The notes under the pieces are model-generated. The model was not told the DNA's origin, did not search any database, and worked only from the letters and a program-made list of their open reading frames with translations. A stretch of DNA of 53,804 nucleotides from SIG565 sp045651765 (GTDB taxonomy: Bacteria > Bacillota > Clostridia > Oscillospirales > Acutalibacteraceae). The stretch spans positions 1 through 53,804 of the forward strand of contig JAZRSY010000006.1 in the NCBI GenBank assembly GCA_045651765.1, given 5' to 3'. Positions within the stretch are counted from its first letter, which is position 1. Each line of letters opens with the position of its first letter. Shown here one piece after another: positions 8,039 through 16,712 of this stretch. The translations under genes were made by a program, and so were the position numbers.

Positions 8039-8326
8039 TTATTTTGCAGGGGTATCATCGTGCACGGTTAAGTTTTGCTGAATAGCCCACTTGGCAATTT
8101 TTTGCTTTGAGTGGTCTAATTGAGATTCAATAACAATGCTATCTTCTTTAAGAGAAACAACTTTGCCGTAAAAACCACCTATTGTTAAAATTTCATCACC
8201 GATTTGGAGTGAATTGCGTAATTTTTCCTCGGCTTTTTGTTTTTTCTTTTGTGGGCGAATAAGCATAAAATAGAAAAGTGCGCCTATTACAATAATATAA
8301 ACAATCATAACCCAACTATTTCCCAT
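8039..8326 (-). CDS. yajC: Preprotein translocase subunit YajC
   Basis: This 95-residue protein has one N-terminal membrane helix (VMIVYIIVIGALFYFMLIRP) followed by the hallmark RPQKKKQK and a small beta domain with LQIGDEILTIGGFYGKV. YajC associates with SecDF and the SecYEG translocon at the membrane. secD and secF are not in the window. The ATG at 8326 is used because GGAGG lies eight bases upstream; a TTG five codons earlier overlaps that site. The order queA-tgt-yajC is common in bacteria. Confidence 0.95.
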   Translation of the reverse strand: MGNSWVMIVYIIVIGALFYFMLIRPQKKKQKAEEKLRNSLQIGDEILTIGGFYGKVVSLKEDSIVIESQLDHSKQKIAKWAIQQNLTVHDDTPAK

Positions 8327-8390
8327 TTTTAGTACCTCCAAAAATTTATAAATATATTATACAAGTATTATGGTCATTTTGCAAGTAAAA

Positions 8391-9521
8391 TTAAACCCTT
8401 TTTCCCAAAATTTGCTCTTTTTGGCGTTTAAATTCTGCAAAGGTGCCGTTACTGAGGGCGTTACGAATATCTTCCATTAAATGATTATAAAAATAAAGAT
8501 TATGCAGCACCAGTAATCTGCCGGCCAACATTTCGCCCGATTTAAGCAGGTGGCGTAAATATGCCTTAGAATAACGCTGGCAGGTCGGGCAGTTGCAGGT
8601 TTCATCTATTGGAGTCATATCAGTTTCGTATTTTTTGTTATTAATATTAATTATTCCGTAGGATGTAAATAAATGCCCGTGCCTTGCATTTCGGCTTGGC
8701 ATAACGCAATCGAATAAATCCACACCGCGCTCTACCCCGTTTAAAATATTAAGCGGTGTGCCAACACCCATTAAATAACGAATTTTTTCCTTGGGTGCAT
8801 AGGGCATAACATTATCGAGCACATCATACATTATTTCTGTAGGCTCACCTACTGCCAAACCACCAATGGCATAGCCATCTAAATCAAGTTCTCTGATTTG
8901 CTTCATATGTTCAATTCTAAGGTCGTTATAGGTGCAACCTTGGTTAATACCAAAAAGCATTTGCTCGGGGTTTATGGTGGTTTCCAAAGAATTTAAACGC
9001 TTCATTTCGGCCTGACAACGCTTAAGCCAACGGGTAGTTCTTTCGCAGGATTCTTTAGCATATTTATGCTCGGCCGGGTTTTCGACACATTCATCAAAAG
9101 CCATGGCAATAGTAGAGCCCAAATTAGACTGAATTTGCATGCTCTCTTCCGGACCCATAAATATTTTTCGGCCGTCCACATGAGAAGAAAACCTAACACC
9201 TTCTTCACTAATTTTGCGTAAAGCCGCCAAAGAAAAGACCTGAAAACCACCGCTGTCGGTTAAAATTGGACCGTTCCAGGTTGTAAATTTATGTAATCCG
9301 CCGCAATCTTTCACGATTTGGTCGCCCGGGCGAACATGTAAATGGTAGGTATTACAAAGCATTACTTGGCAATCCACATCTACTAAATCGGCCGCCGAAA
9401 CACCACCTTTAATGGCACTTTGGGTGGCAACATTCATAAATGCAGGGGTTTTAATAACCCCACGGTTTGTTTGAAATTCACCTAAGCGGGCATTACCCTC
9501 GGTTTTTAAAACTTTAAACAT
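8391..9521 (-). CDS. tgt: Queuine tRNA-guanine transglycosylase
   Basis: The 376-residue TIM barrel exchanges the wobble guanine of tRNAs with GUN anticodons for preQ1. Visible motifs are ILTDSGGFQVFSL with the catalytic Asp near residue 90, QGCTYNDLR, GYAIGGLAVGEP for base recognition, the nucleophile region DLFDCVMPSRNARHG, and the zinc site CNCPTCQRY plus the later His of LVLHNLYFY. Length and motifs are complete. AAAGGGGA precedes the ATG, and the gene lies 11 bases after queA, which acts in the next step. Confidence 0.97.
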   Translation of the reverse strand: MFKVLKTEGNARLGEFQTNRGVIKTPAFMNVATQSAIKGGVSAADLVDVDCQVMLCNTYHLHVRPGDQIVKDCGGLHKFTTWNGPILTDSGGFQVFSLAALRKISEEGVRFSSHVDGRKIFMGPEESMQIQSNLGSTIAMAFDECVENPAEHKYAKESCERTTRWLKRCQAEMKRLNSLETTINPEQMLFGINQGCTYNDLRIEHMKQIRELDLDGYAIGGLAVGEPTEIMYDVLDNVMPYAPKEKIRYLMGVGTPLNILNGVERGVDLFDCVMPSRNARHGHLFTSYGIININNKKYETDMTPIDETCNCPTCQRYSKAYLRHLLKSGEMLAGRLLVLHNLYFYNHLMEDIRNALSNGTFAEFKRQKEQILGKRV

Positions 9522-9532
9522 TTAATTCCCCT

Positions 9533-10552
9533 TTACTCAATAAACATAGCATCGCCAAAACTAAAGAATCTGTATTTTTCTTTAACGGCTATGTTATAAG
9601 CATTCATAGTATTATCATAACCTGCAAAGGCCGATACCAACATTATAAGAGTGCTTTCGGGCAGGTGGAAATTTGTAATAAGGCAATCCATAACCTTAAA
9701 TTGATATCCGGGATAAATAAAAATATCGGTATCATCGGAACATTCTTTGATTTCACCAAATTTTGTTGCAGCACTCTCGAGCGTTCTGCAAGAGGTTGTG
9801 CCAACGCATATAATCCTGCCGCCTAATTGTTTGGTTTTATTAATAATATCGGCCGTTTCTTTGGGTATAAAATAATGTTCGGAATGCATTTTATGGTCGG
9901 TGATTTCTTCCACCTTAACGGGTCTGAAAGTGCCAAGTCCCACATGTAATGTAACATAGGCAATATTAATACCTCTATTTTTAAGTTCCGTTAACATATC
10001 CTCAGTGAAATGAAGGCCGGCGGTTGGGGCTGCTGCCGAGCCAAGTTCTTTAGAATATACCGTTTGGTAACGCTCTTTATCTTTAAGTTCGGCCTTTATG
10101 TAGTGCGGTAGCGGCATATTACCGACTGTATCTAACACGGCAAAAAATTCACCGTTACAAACAAATTCCAAAACCCTATTACCGTCGGGCAACACGCTAG
10201 TAACCTTGGCGCTTAAATTTTCATTAAAAACAAACTCGTGCCCCGCCTTTGCCTTTTTGCCGGGACCTGCAATACATTCCCAAACAAGTGTGCTATATTG
10301 CTTTAAAAGCACAAACTCAACAACTGCGCCCGTATCGGTCCTGGTACCGAAAATTCTGGCAGGCAACACCCTTGTATTATTTAAAACTAAGGTATCGCCT
10401 TTTTTAAGGTAATGGAACAAATCTGTAAACACTTTATGTTGCACATTACCATTTTTATTAAGCACCATTAAGCGCGAAGCATTACGGGGTTCTATTGGGG
10501 TTTGTGCTATAAGTTCTTCGGGTAGATTATAATAAAAATCGCTTTTCTTCAT
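9533..10552 (-). CDS. queA: S-adenosylmethionine:tRNA ribosyltransferase-isomerase
   Basis: The protein of 339 residues transfers the ribose of SAM to preQ1 in tRNA, giving epoxyqueuosine, after Tgt. Family motifs are FYYNLPEELIAQTPIEPRNASRLMV at the N-terminus (here split by no gap), DTLVLNNTRVLPARI, AAPTAGLHFTEDML, YVTLHVGLGTFRPV and NFHLPESTLIMLVSAF. I start at the ATG at 10552; a TTG seven codons earlier would add an atypical lysine-rich stretch. The preceding intergenic region is very AT-rich and divergent to asd. Confidence 0.96.
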   Translation of the reverse strand: MKKSDFYYNLPEELIAQTPIEPRNASRLMVLNKNGNVQHKVFTDLFHYLKKGDTLVLNNTRVLPARIFGTRTDTGAVVEFVLLKQYSTLVWECIAGPGKKAKAGHEFVFNENLSAKVTSVLPDGNRVLEFVCNGEFFAVLDTVGNMPLPHYIKAELKDKERYQTVYSKELGSAAAPTAGLHFTEDMLTELKNRGINIAYVTLHVGLGTFRPVKVEEITDHKMHSEHYFIPKETADIINKTKQLGGRIICVGTTSCRTLESAATKFGEIKECSDDTDIFIYPGYQFKVMDCLITNFHLPESTLIMLVSAFAGYDNTMNAYNIAVKEKYRFFSFGDAMFIE

Positions 10553-10578
10553 TTTTGCCTTTTTGCCTTTCAATTAGT

Positions 10579-10607
10579 TTGACAAATGTATAAATTAGTG
10601 TTATATT
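10579..10607 (+). promoter_or_regulatory. SigA promoter of asd-dapA-dapB, with leader hairpin
   Basis: TTGACA (10579-10584), 17 bases, TATATT (10602-10607). The leader of about 65 bases contains an 8-bp hairpin, AAATAAGG CAAC CCTTATTT (10640-10659), just before the GAAAGG ribosome-binding site. The leader is too short for a lysine riboswitch. Confidence 0.75.
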
Positions 10608-10679
10608 AATATATTATAATTATTATATTTCAAATTGCAAAATAAGGCAACCCTTATTTCTGCGAAAGGTAGTGTTTTT

Positions 10680-11759
10680 ATGAAAAAATATAAAGTTGGT
10701 ATTATTGGCGCAACCGGAATGGTAGGCCAACGTTTTGTGCTGTTAATTAACAACCACCCGTGGTTTGATATAGAATGTTTGGCTGCTTCTTCCCGTTCTG
10801 CCGGCAAAACCTATTCCGAAGCCGTTGGCAGCCGTTGGGCCATGACCGACGCTATGCCCGAAGGTGTTAAAAATATGCCTGTGTTAGATGCTACAGCCGA
10901 TATGCAAAAAATTGCCGATATGGTAGATTTTGTTTTTTGTGCCGTAGATATGAAAAAGGATGAAATTAAAGCATTGGAAGAGACTTATGCTAAACTTGAA
11001 TGTCCTGTAATTTCAAACAACAGCGCACACCGTGGCACTCCCGATGTTCCAATGATTATTCCCGAAATTAATGCCGAGCACGCCAAGGTTATTATTGACC
11101 AAAGAAAACGCCTTGGCACTAAAAAAGGCTTTATTGCAGTAAAATCTAACTGCTCATTACAAAGCTATGTGCCCGCATTATTCCCGTTAGATGAATTTGA
11201 AATTTCAAAAAGCCTTGTTTGCACTTACCAAGCAATTTCCGGTGCAGGCAAAACCTTTGAGCGTTGGCCCGAAATGGTAGATAATGTTATCCCCTTTATT
11301 GGCGGCGAAGAAGAAAAATCAGAAAACGAACCGCTTAAAATTTGGGGCAAGGTTGAAAATGGAGTTATTGTTAACTCAAAAACCCCCAACATTACTGCAC
11401 AGTGCTTAAGGGTACCGGTGTCAGACGGACACATGGCTGCTGTATTTGTTAGCTTTAAAAACAAACCCAGCAAAGAAGAAATTTTAAATAAATGGCAAAA
11501 CTTTGCAGGCCGTGCACAAGAATTAGATTTACCAAGTGCACCAAAACAATTCCTGCACTATTTCACCGAAGATAATATGCCACAAACCAAACTTAACCGT
11601 ATGTTAGAAAATGGTATGGCAATTTCTATTGGTAGGTTAAGAGAAGACACTCAGTACGACTATAAGTTTGTTTGCCTTTCACACAACACCCTGCGTGGTG
11701 CTGCAGGCGGCGCCGTATTATTAGCAGAGTTATTATGCGCCGAAGGTTATATTGATTAA
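10680..11759 (+). CDS. asd: Aspartate-semialdehyde dehydrogenase (archaeal/fungal type)
   Basis: At 359 residues this enzyme reduces aspartyl phosphate to aspartate semialdehyde, at the branch to lysine/mDAP, threonine and methionine. The NADP-binding loop is VGIIGATGMVGQRF; the catalytic Cys is in VKSNCSLQSYVPA and the active-site His in VSDGHMAAVFV. The sequence matches the archaeal/fungal Asd branch rather than the usual bacterial one. It starts at the ATG at 10680 (GAAAGGTAG upstream); a TTG at 10635 lies in the leader hairpin and is not used. It heads an operon with dapA (18-base gap) and dapB. Confidence 0.95.
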   Translation: MKKYKVGIIGATGMVGQRFVLLINNHPWFDIECLAASSRSAGKTYSEAVGSRWAMTDAMPEGVKNMPVLDATADMQKIADMVDFVFCAVDMKKDEIKALEETYAKLECPVISNNSAHRGTPDVPMIIPEINAEHAKVIIDQRKRLGTKKGFIAVKSNCSLQSYVPALFPLDEFEISKSLVCTYQAISGAGKTFERWPEMVDNVIPFIGGEEEKSENEPLKIWGKVENGVIVNSKTPNITAQCLRVPVSDGHMAAVFVSFKNKPSKEEILNKWQNFAGRAQELDLPSAPKQFLHYFTEDNMPQTKLNRMLENGMAISIGRLREDTQYDYKFVCLSHNTLRGAAGGAVLLAELLCAEGYID

Positions 11760-11777
11760 TTTTGTGAGGTTTTTAAT

Positions 11778-12665
11778 ATGAAGAAAACAATTTTTAAGGG
11801 TGCAGCCACCGCGCTTATTACCCCAATGAACCCTGATACTACCGTTAATTACACAAAACTTAAAGAGTTAATTGACGAGCAAATTAACGCCGGCATTGAT
11901 GCTCTTGTTATTTGTGGCACAACAGGTGAAAAATCCACCCTTAATTATGAAGAACATATTAAGGTTATTAAAACTGCTTGCCAACACACCAACGGCCGTG
12001 TTCCTGTTATTGCAGGTGCCGGCAGTAACGACACCGTGTATTCGGTAGGACTATGCAAAGATGCCATTAATGTTGGCGCCGATGCACTTTTAATGGTAAC
12101 TCCTTACTATAATAAAACTTCACAAGCAGGCTTAATTTCTCACTACACCTATGTTGCTGACCGTATTGATGCTCCAATTATTGTTTACAACGTTCCTTCA
12201 CGCACAGGTGTAAACATTTTACCCGAAACTTATTTAGAACTATCTCGGCACCAAAACATTGTTGCTATTAAAGAGGCCAATGGTGATATTTCAAGTGTTG
12301 CAAAAACCAAGCAATTAGTTGGCGAGGCTTTAGATATTTATTCAGGCAACGATGACCAAATTGTGCCTTTAATGTCGCTTGGCGGTTCGGGTGTTATATC
12401 GGTTCTTTCTAACGTTGCACCTAAAGCAACACACGATATGTGCATTGCCTATTTAAACGGGGATGTAAAAACCGCTATGGATTTACAACTTAAATACATA
12501 CCGTTAATTAATGCTCTATTTAGCGATGTTAACCCAATTCCTGTTAAAGAAGCAATGAACATTATGGGCAAAGATGTTGGCCCCGTAAGGCTTCCGCTAG
12601 TGCCAATGAGTGAGCAAAAAAGAGATGCTCTTAAAAAGATTATGGCCGATTTAAAATTTTTTTAA
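11778..12665 (+). CDS. dapA: 4-hydroxy-tetrahydrodipicolinate synthase
   Basis: The 295-residue TIM barrel condenses pyruvate with aspartate semialdehyde. The Schiff-base lysine is in NIVAIKEANGD, the catalytic tyrosine in IIVYNVPSRTG, and GTTGEKSTL is the substrate loop. Full length, with GTGAGGT upstream of the ATG. Its place in asd-dapA-dapB ties it to mDAP for peptidoglycan (MurE of this window carries the mDAP signature) and to dipicolinate for spores. Confidence 0.97.
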   Translation: MKKTIFKGAATALITPMNPDTTVNYTKLKELIDEQINAGIDALVICGTTGEKSTLNYEEHIKVIKTACQHTNGRVPVIAGAGSNDTVYSVGLCKDAINVGADALLMVTPYYNKTSQAGLISHYTYVADRIDAPIIVYNVPSRTGVNILPETYLELSRHQNIVAIKEANGDISSVAKTKQLVGEALDIYSGNDDQIVPLMSLGGSGVISVLSNVAPKATHDMCIAYLNGDVKTAMDLQLKYIPLINALFSDVNPIPVKEAMNIMGKDVGPVRLPLVPMSEQKRDALKKIMADLKFF

Positions 12666-12683
12666 GAATTTAGAGGATAAAAA

Positions 12684-13436
12684 ATGTTAAGGATTATTTT
12701 AAGCGGTTGTTGCGGAAAAATGGGCAGGGTTATTAACGACATTATTTCTGCTGATGATTGTGCCGAAATTATAGCTGGTGTTGACACTTATGGCGAAAAA
12801 TACAGTAACTTCCCTGTTTATAAAAATTTTGAACAATTACCTAAAGCCGACGTTATCATTGATTTTTCTAACCCCACCGCACTTGACGGTTTAATAACCT
12901 ATGCCGCAAAAACAAAAACTCCGGCCGTAATTGCTACTACCGGATATAACGAGGAAGAAATAGAAAAAATTAATGCTGCGGCATTACTTTTCCCTGTTTT
13001 CTTTACCTTTAATTTATCGTTAGGGGTCAATTTGTTAGTTTCACTTTCTAAAAAGGCGGCCGAATTTTTAGGAAACGATTTTAACATTGAAATAATTGAA
13101 AAACACCACAACCTTAAGGTAGATGCCCCTTCGGGCACCGCCATTATGTTGGCAAATGCAATTAATAACACATTAGGCGATAATATGTTATATGAATATG
13201 ACCGACATTCTAAAAGGCAAAAACGCAACAAAAATGAAATTGGTATTCACTCGGTAAGGGGTGGCACAATTGTTGGCGAACATGAGGTTATTTTTGCCGG
13301 TAATAACGAGGTGTTATCACTCAAGCACGAGGCCTTTTCTAAAACCATTTTTGCAAACGGCGCAATTAAAGCCGCCAAGTTTATTGCAAACAAACCCGCC
13401 GGCCTTTATAATATGAATGATATGCTTTCATTCTAA
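12684..13436 (+). CDS. dapB: 4-hydroxy-tetrahydrodipicolinate reductase
   Basis: The 250-residue protein has the N-terminal dinucleotide-binding loop LSGCCGKMGRVI, the catalytic EKHHNLKVDAPSGTA segment with the two active-site histidines and the lysine, and SVRGGTIVGEHEVIFAG. It reduces the DapA product to tetrahydrodipicolinate. GAGGATAAAAA precedes the ATG. Last gene of the asd-dapA-dapB operon, followed by a strong terminator. Confidence 0.97.
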   Translation: MLRIILSGCCGKMGRVINDIISADDCAEIIAGVDTYGEKYSNFPVYKNFEQLPKADVIIDFSNPTALDGLITYAAKTKTPAVIATTGYNEEEIEKINAAALLFPVFFTFNLSLGVNLLVSLSKKAAEFLGNDFNIEIIEKHHNLKVDAPSGTAIMLANAINNTLGDNMLYEYDRHSKRQKRNKNEIGIHSVRGGTIVGEHEVIFAGNNEVLSLKHEAFSKTIFANGAIKAAKFIANKPAGLYNMNDMLSF

Positions 13437-13445
13437 CTAAAAAAC

Positions 13446-13475
13446 AAAAAGAGTTCGCAAACGCGAACTCTTTTT
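13446..13475. terminator. Bidirectional intrinsic terminator after dapB
   Basis: AAAAAGAGTTCGC, loop AAAC, GCGAACTCTTTTT is a perfect 13-bp stem between the converging dapB and MGMT-type genes. Confidence 0.95.
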
Positions 13476-13784
13476 TTATTCTGCCCACACACCAAATTTT
13501 TTTAAATCAATGGTGCCGTCGGGTAAAAATTCAATACCTTCTTTTTGGAGCAATTCCCTTTGGGCATTGCCGCCGCCAAACACAAAGGCTTCGGCAACCT
13601 TACCTTGCCTGTTAACAACACGGTGGCACGGTATAACATTTGGGTTAGGGTTATTGTGCAAGGCATAGCCCACTACTCTTGCCCACCTTGGATTCCCTGC
13701 CTTAAAGGCCACCCAACCATATGTTGCAACCCTGCCTTTAGGTATAGTTTTTACAACATCATATATTCTATCAAAAACACTCAT
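13476..13784 (-). CDS. MGMT family protein (short methylated-DNA-cysteine methyltransferase)
   Basis: The 102-residue protein corresponds only to the C-terminal domain of O6-methylguanine-DNA methyltransferase. It has the DNA-binding helix region IPKGRVATYGWVAFKAG and the active-site motif IPCHRVV with an intact cysteine, unlike alkyltransferase-like proteins that have Trp there. WARVVGYALHNNPNPN replaces the usual ARAVG-type segment. A repair role is likely but the short form could also only sense or bind lesions. GTGGTG lies five bases before the ATG. It stands between the dapB terminator and the GNAT gene. Confidence 0.85.
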   Translation of the reverse strand: MSVFDRIYDVVKTIPKGRVATYGWVAFKAGNPRWARVVGYALHNNPNPNVIPCHRVVNRQGKVAEAFVFGGGNAQRELLQKEGIEFLPDGTIDLKKFGVWAE

Positions 13785-13814
13785 ACTAACACCACTTTTA
13801 GTTAGTATTGGCTG

Positions 13815-14972
13815 TTATATGTTTTTTATGTAACACCTGCGGCGTTTGTGCTGTTCTTTTTCAAAATATTTCCATTGAGCCAATATTTTACTGTTAGTTT
13901 CAAGCATTGGGCCGGTTTCGGCATATTTAATGCCATACTTATTGGCGTTTGTGATAAGGTGGTCTAAAATTACTGCATTAAGACCTGCTCCCTGTAATTC
14001 TGGACGCACTGCAATTAAAAACATATCTACGGCATCGTTTTTATTAAAAGATTTTAAAACACCAATAAAACCAAACGGGAACAACCTGCCGTTAGATTTT
14101 TTAAGGGCAGCCGCAATTGAAGGTGCACTAATGCCGAAGGCTACAAGGTCGTTATTTTCATCCACTACAAAACAGGTAAATTTAGGGTTAAGCATTGGTA
14201 TAAATTTGTTGGCATATTTATTTACTTGTTTGTTATTAAGCTCTACAACGCCATAAAGCGGCGCATAGGCTGCATTAACGAGGTCGAACACCTTTTTAAC
14301 ATAAGGTTTAAACCCAAACCTTGTTCTTACCTTTACTTTTTTGTAGTGTCCTCGCTTTAAAATATGCTCGGCAATACGATGCATTTTTTGGGTTGTTGAG
14401 TTATCACTGTTTGGGGTATATATTTTATACTCTATCCAGTCGGTATCTTTTAAATAACCATTTTTTTCTAAATGCTCGTTATAATAAGGGTGGTTATAAT
14501 ATGTTATGAACATATTGCGTTTATCAAAACCCTCTACTAACATTCCTTCGCGGTCTAAATCGCAAAAACCTAAGGGGCCGTGAACCTGATTGCAACCCTT
14601 TTCTTTTGCCCAATTTTCCACAGCATTAAACAAAGCAGTCGACACTTCAATGTCGTCAATAAAATCCACCTGTGAAAATCGCATACGTTTGGTGCCCCAT
14701 TTTTCATTGGCCTTATGGCTTAAAATAGCACCAATTCTGCCTACAATTTCACCGTTTTTATAGGCTAAAAAGGTTTTTCCCTCGCAATAACTGAATGCGG
14801 GGTTTTTGTTTTTATTCCAATCGGCTAAATCGTCGCCATACATTGCAGGAACAAATTGTTCTGTATTTTTATAGAGTTTGTTAGGAAAATCCACAAACTT
14901 TTTAAGTTCTGCTTTGGTGGTAACCTCTCGCACCTCTACATCAGATTTAGATTTTGTTAATGTTGCTGCCAT
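13815..14972 (-). CDS. GNAT-type N-acetyltransferase-like protein (YghO-like)
   Basis: At 385 residues this is much longer than a single GNAT domain. After VEVREVTTKAELKKFVDFPNKLY comes NPAFSYCEG, typical of YghO-like proteins, then VGRIGAILSHKANEKW and a PLGFCDLDREGMLVEGF loop; a GNAT-like fold is repeated in the second half, with PELQGAGLNAVILDHLI as the probable acyl-CoA loop. The substrate is unknown. It is the last gene of the typA operon, 11 bases after the radical SAM gene, with AGGGGT upstream of the ATG. Confidence 0.75.
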   Translation of the reverse strand: MAATLTKSKSDVEVREVTTKAELKKFVDFPNKLYKNTEQFVPAMYGDDLADWNKNKNPAFSYCEGKTFLAYKNGEIVGRIGAILSHKANEKWGTKRMRFSQVDFIDDIEVSTALFNAVENWAKEKGCNQVHGPLGFCDLDREGMLVEGFDKRNMFITYYNHPYYNEHLEKNGYLKDTDWIEYKIYTPNSDNSTTQKMHRIAEHILKRGHYKKVKVRTRFGFKPYVKKVFDLVNAAYAPLYGVVELNNKQVNKYANKFIPMLNPKFTCFVVDENNDLVAFGISAPSIAAALKKSNGRLFPFGFIGVLKSFNKNDAVDMFLIAVRPELQGAGLNAVILDHLITNANKYGIKYAETGPMLETNSKILAQWKYFEKEQHKRRRCYIKNI

Positions 14973-14983
14973 TTTTTCTACCC

Positions 14984-15856
14984 CTAAATATTTAAATTAA
15001 AATTTGGTATATAATCTTGCGTTGCACTTTTTAAGCTTTGAATGTAAACATTTTGCAAATTTTTGCTAAGTGCGTAATCTACAACCTTGTTATATTCTCG
15101 GCTTGTAATTTTACGGTTAATTTCCGGGAATTTATAAGCATTGCCGCAAGGCACATATTGTGCCATAATGCTTAAATATGCCCCGTTTGCATTTTGCTCT
15201 ACCCAGTCAATAACCTGTAAAGATTCTTTTGTATTCATGGGTAAAACCAAATGTCTAATTATAACGCCGCTTTGCATTATTCCCTGCTTGTTAAAGGTAT
15301 TTTCTTTAACACTATATGCTTTTTTTATTGCTTTAGAAGCATATTCAAAATAATTTTTAACCCCTGAATATTTAAATGATACCTCGGGCGTTATATATTT
15401 TAAATCAAACAAAAATACATCAAAAGTATTAAGTTCAGATTCGGTTAGAATGTCGTAACCACTGGAATTATAAACAAGTGGTATTTTAGGTTTATATATT
15501 TTTAGCGCATTATGAATAGCGGTTAAATAATGGCTTGGGTTTACAAAATTAATATTATTAGCACCCTTTTGTTCAAGGTCTTTCATAATATTTGCCAACT
15601 CTTCAAAAGATATTATTTTACCTTTATTTAAATGGCTGATTTCAAAATTTTGGCAATAACAACACTTAAGGTTACAACCGCTGAAAAATATTGTTCCGCT
15701 GCCATTTTTACCACTAATGCAGGGTTCTTCGTAAAAATGCAAATCTGCCCTTGCTATTTTTGCATTTTCGGGCATTTGGCAGAAACCACCTTGATTGGTA
15801 TCATGCCCCCTTAATGCATTACACTGCCTTGGGCATATATTACACAGTCTGTTCAT
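14984..15856 (-). CDS. Radical SAM protein, PflX-like (COG1313)
   Basis: The 290-residue protein has the cluster-binding motif FSGCNLKCCYCQN (CxxxCxxC) after a cysteine-rich N-terminus (CNICPRQCNALRG) that may hold a second metal site. VYNSSGYD and VFLFDLKYI are as in activating-enzyme-like radical SAM proteins of COG1313 (PflX). The target is unknown; the family is related to pyruvate-formate-lyase activases. Its start overlaps the end of the exonuclease gene by 17 bases, with AAAGGTAAAGG upstream, which indicates translational coupling. Confidence 0.85.
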   Translation of the reverse strand: MNRLCNICPRQCNALRGHDTNQGGFCQMPENAKIARADLHFYEEPCISGKNGSGTIFFSGCNLKCCYCQNFEISHLNKGKIISFEELANIMKDLEQKGANNINFVNPSHYLTAIHNALKIYKPKIPLVYNSSGYDILTESELNTFDVFLFDLKYITPEVSFKYSGVKNYFEYASKAIKKAYSVKENTFNKQGIMQSGVIIRHLVLPMNTKESLQVIDWVEQNANGAYLSIMAQYVPCGNAYKFPEINRKITSREYNKVVDYALSKNLQNVYIQSLKSATQDYIPNFNLNI

Positions 15857-16712
15857 TAGCCTTTACCTTTTCGGCCTTGCGTAAAATTCTGCGGGTTACC
15901 TTTATTCCTGAGTATGTTTTTTTAAACATAACACGGCCAAAAAACCTTTCGCCGCAGGTTGTACACTCAAATTCACTTGTAAACCAATGGTTTTTATAAC
16001 CCCACTTTTTTAAACGCTTTGCCTTAGTGCCGCATTTATCACAATTAAACTCGAGCTGTTCGGAGTCAATATTTTTATCACTAATTTTGGTAATATAATA
16101 GTTTTTAAAGGCAAGTTTTTTATAAAATTCGGGGTTGGTGGCATCTTTTAAATAGGTGCTAAAATTTTCGTTGTAAGATTTTTTTAATAACCTTGCCGTA
16201 ACCAACGAATCATCGAGCGCGGTGTGTAAATCAAACTTTTTAGTGGATATACCATAAGCCTCAGCTGCTGCTGAGAGTGCAATTTGGTTTTGCAAATTAA
16301 AGCCTTTTTTGTTAAGCTCAGCTTGAACAAAACGCTGTAAATCAACATATTTTTCTATTTTCAAACTTTGACCATCAGCAAATAATTTTGCATTTTCCAT
16401 TATTACATATAGGTCAGAATTACTCCAGGTAACTGTTATGGTGTTATCGCCCACCCAGCTGTTATATTGTTCAACTGCTTGCTTGAACGGTATGCCCGAC
16501 AGCATATCGTCATTAGTAATGCCTGTAAGCTCGGTAAACCGTTTTGTAAGTTTTTTAGATATTGCAGATTTAACCAAAACTTCAAAACGGTCAATAGTTT
16601 CGAAATTATTGTTAAGTTTAACAGCACCAATTTGTATAATTTGATTGGCAAAGCCTTTTTTTACCTTGCTGTAGGCATTATCCCACTCTAAATCAAGAAT
16701 AATATAGTTCAT
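15840..16712 (-). CDS. DEDDh 3'-5' exonuclease with C-terminal zinc ribbon
   Basis: The 290-residue protein begins with ILDLEWDNAY (first acidic pair), has TWSNSDLYVI (third acidic residue) and FDLHTALDDSLVTA (His and Asp of the DEDDh set), so all catalytic residues are present. Residues about 230-265 form a zinc ribbon, CDKCG and CTTCG. Related proteins (KapD-like) are RNA or DNA 3' exonucleases; the substrate here is not known. The start codon overlaps the stop of typA (TAATG), so translation is probably coupled. Confidence 0.85.
   Translation of the reverse strand: MNYIILDLEWDNAYSKVKKGFANQIIQIGAVKLNNNFETIDRFEVLVKSAISKKLTKRFTELTGITNDDMLSGIPFKQAVEQYNSWVGDNTITVTWSNSDLYVIMENAKLFADGQSLKIEKYVDLQRFVQAELNKKGFNLQNQIALSAAAEAYGISTKKFDLHTALDDSLVTARLLKKSYNENFSTYLKDATNPEFYKKLAFKNYYITKISDKNIDSEQLEFNCDKCGTKAKRLKKWGYKNHWFTSEFECTTCGERFFGRVMFKKTYSGIKVTRRILRKAEKVKANEQTV

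Noticed and set aside
7540..8040. Six-cysteine SCIFF peptide gene expected near yajC/TIGR04086
   Set aside because: No cysteine-rich short frame was found; the neighbour is an FkbM methyltransferase.
10608..10679. Lysine riboswitch before asd
   Set aside because: The leader is about 65 bases with one 8-bp hairpin; a lysine riboswitch needs about 170 bases and several helices.
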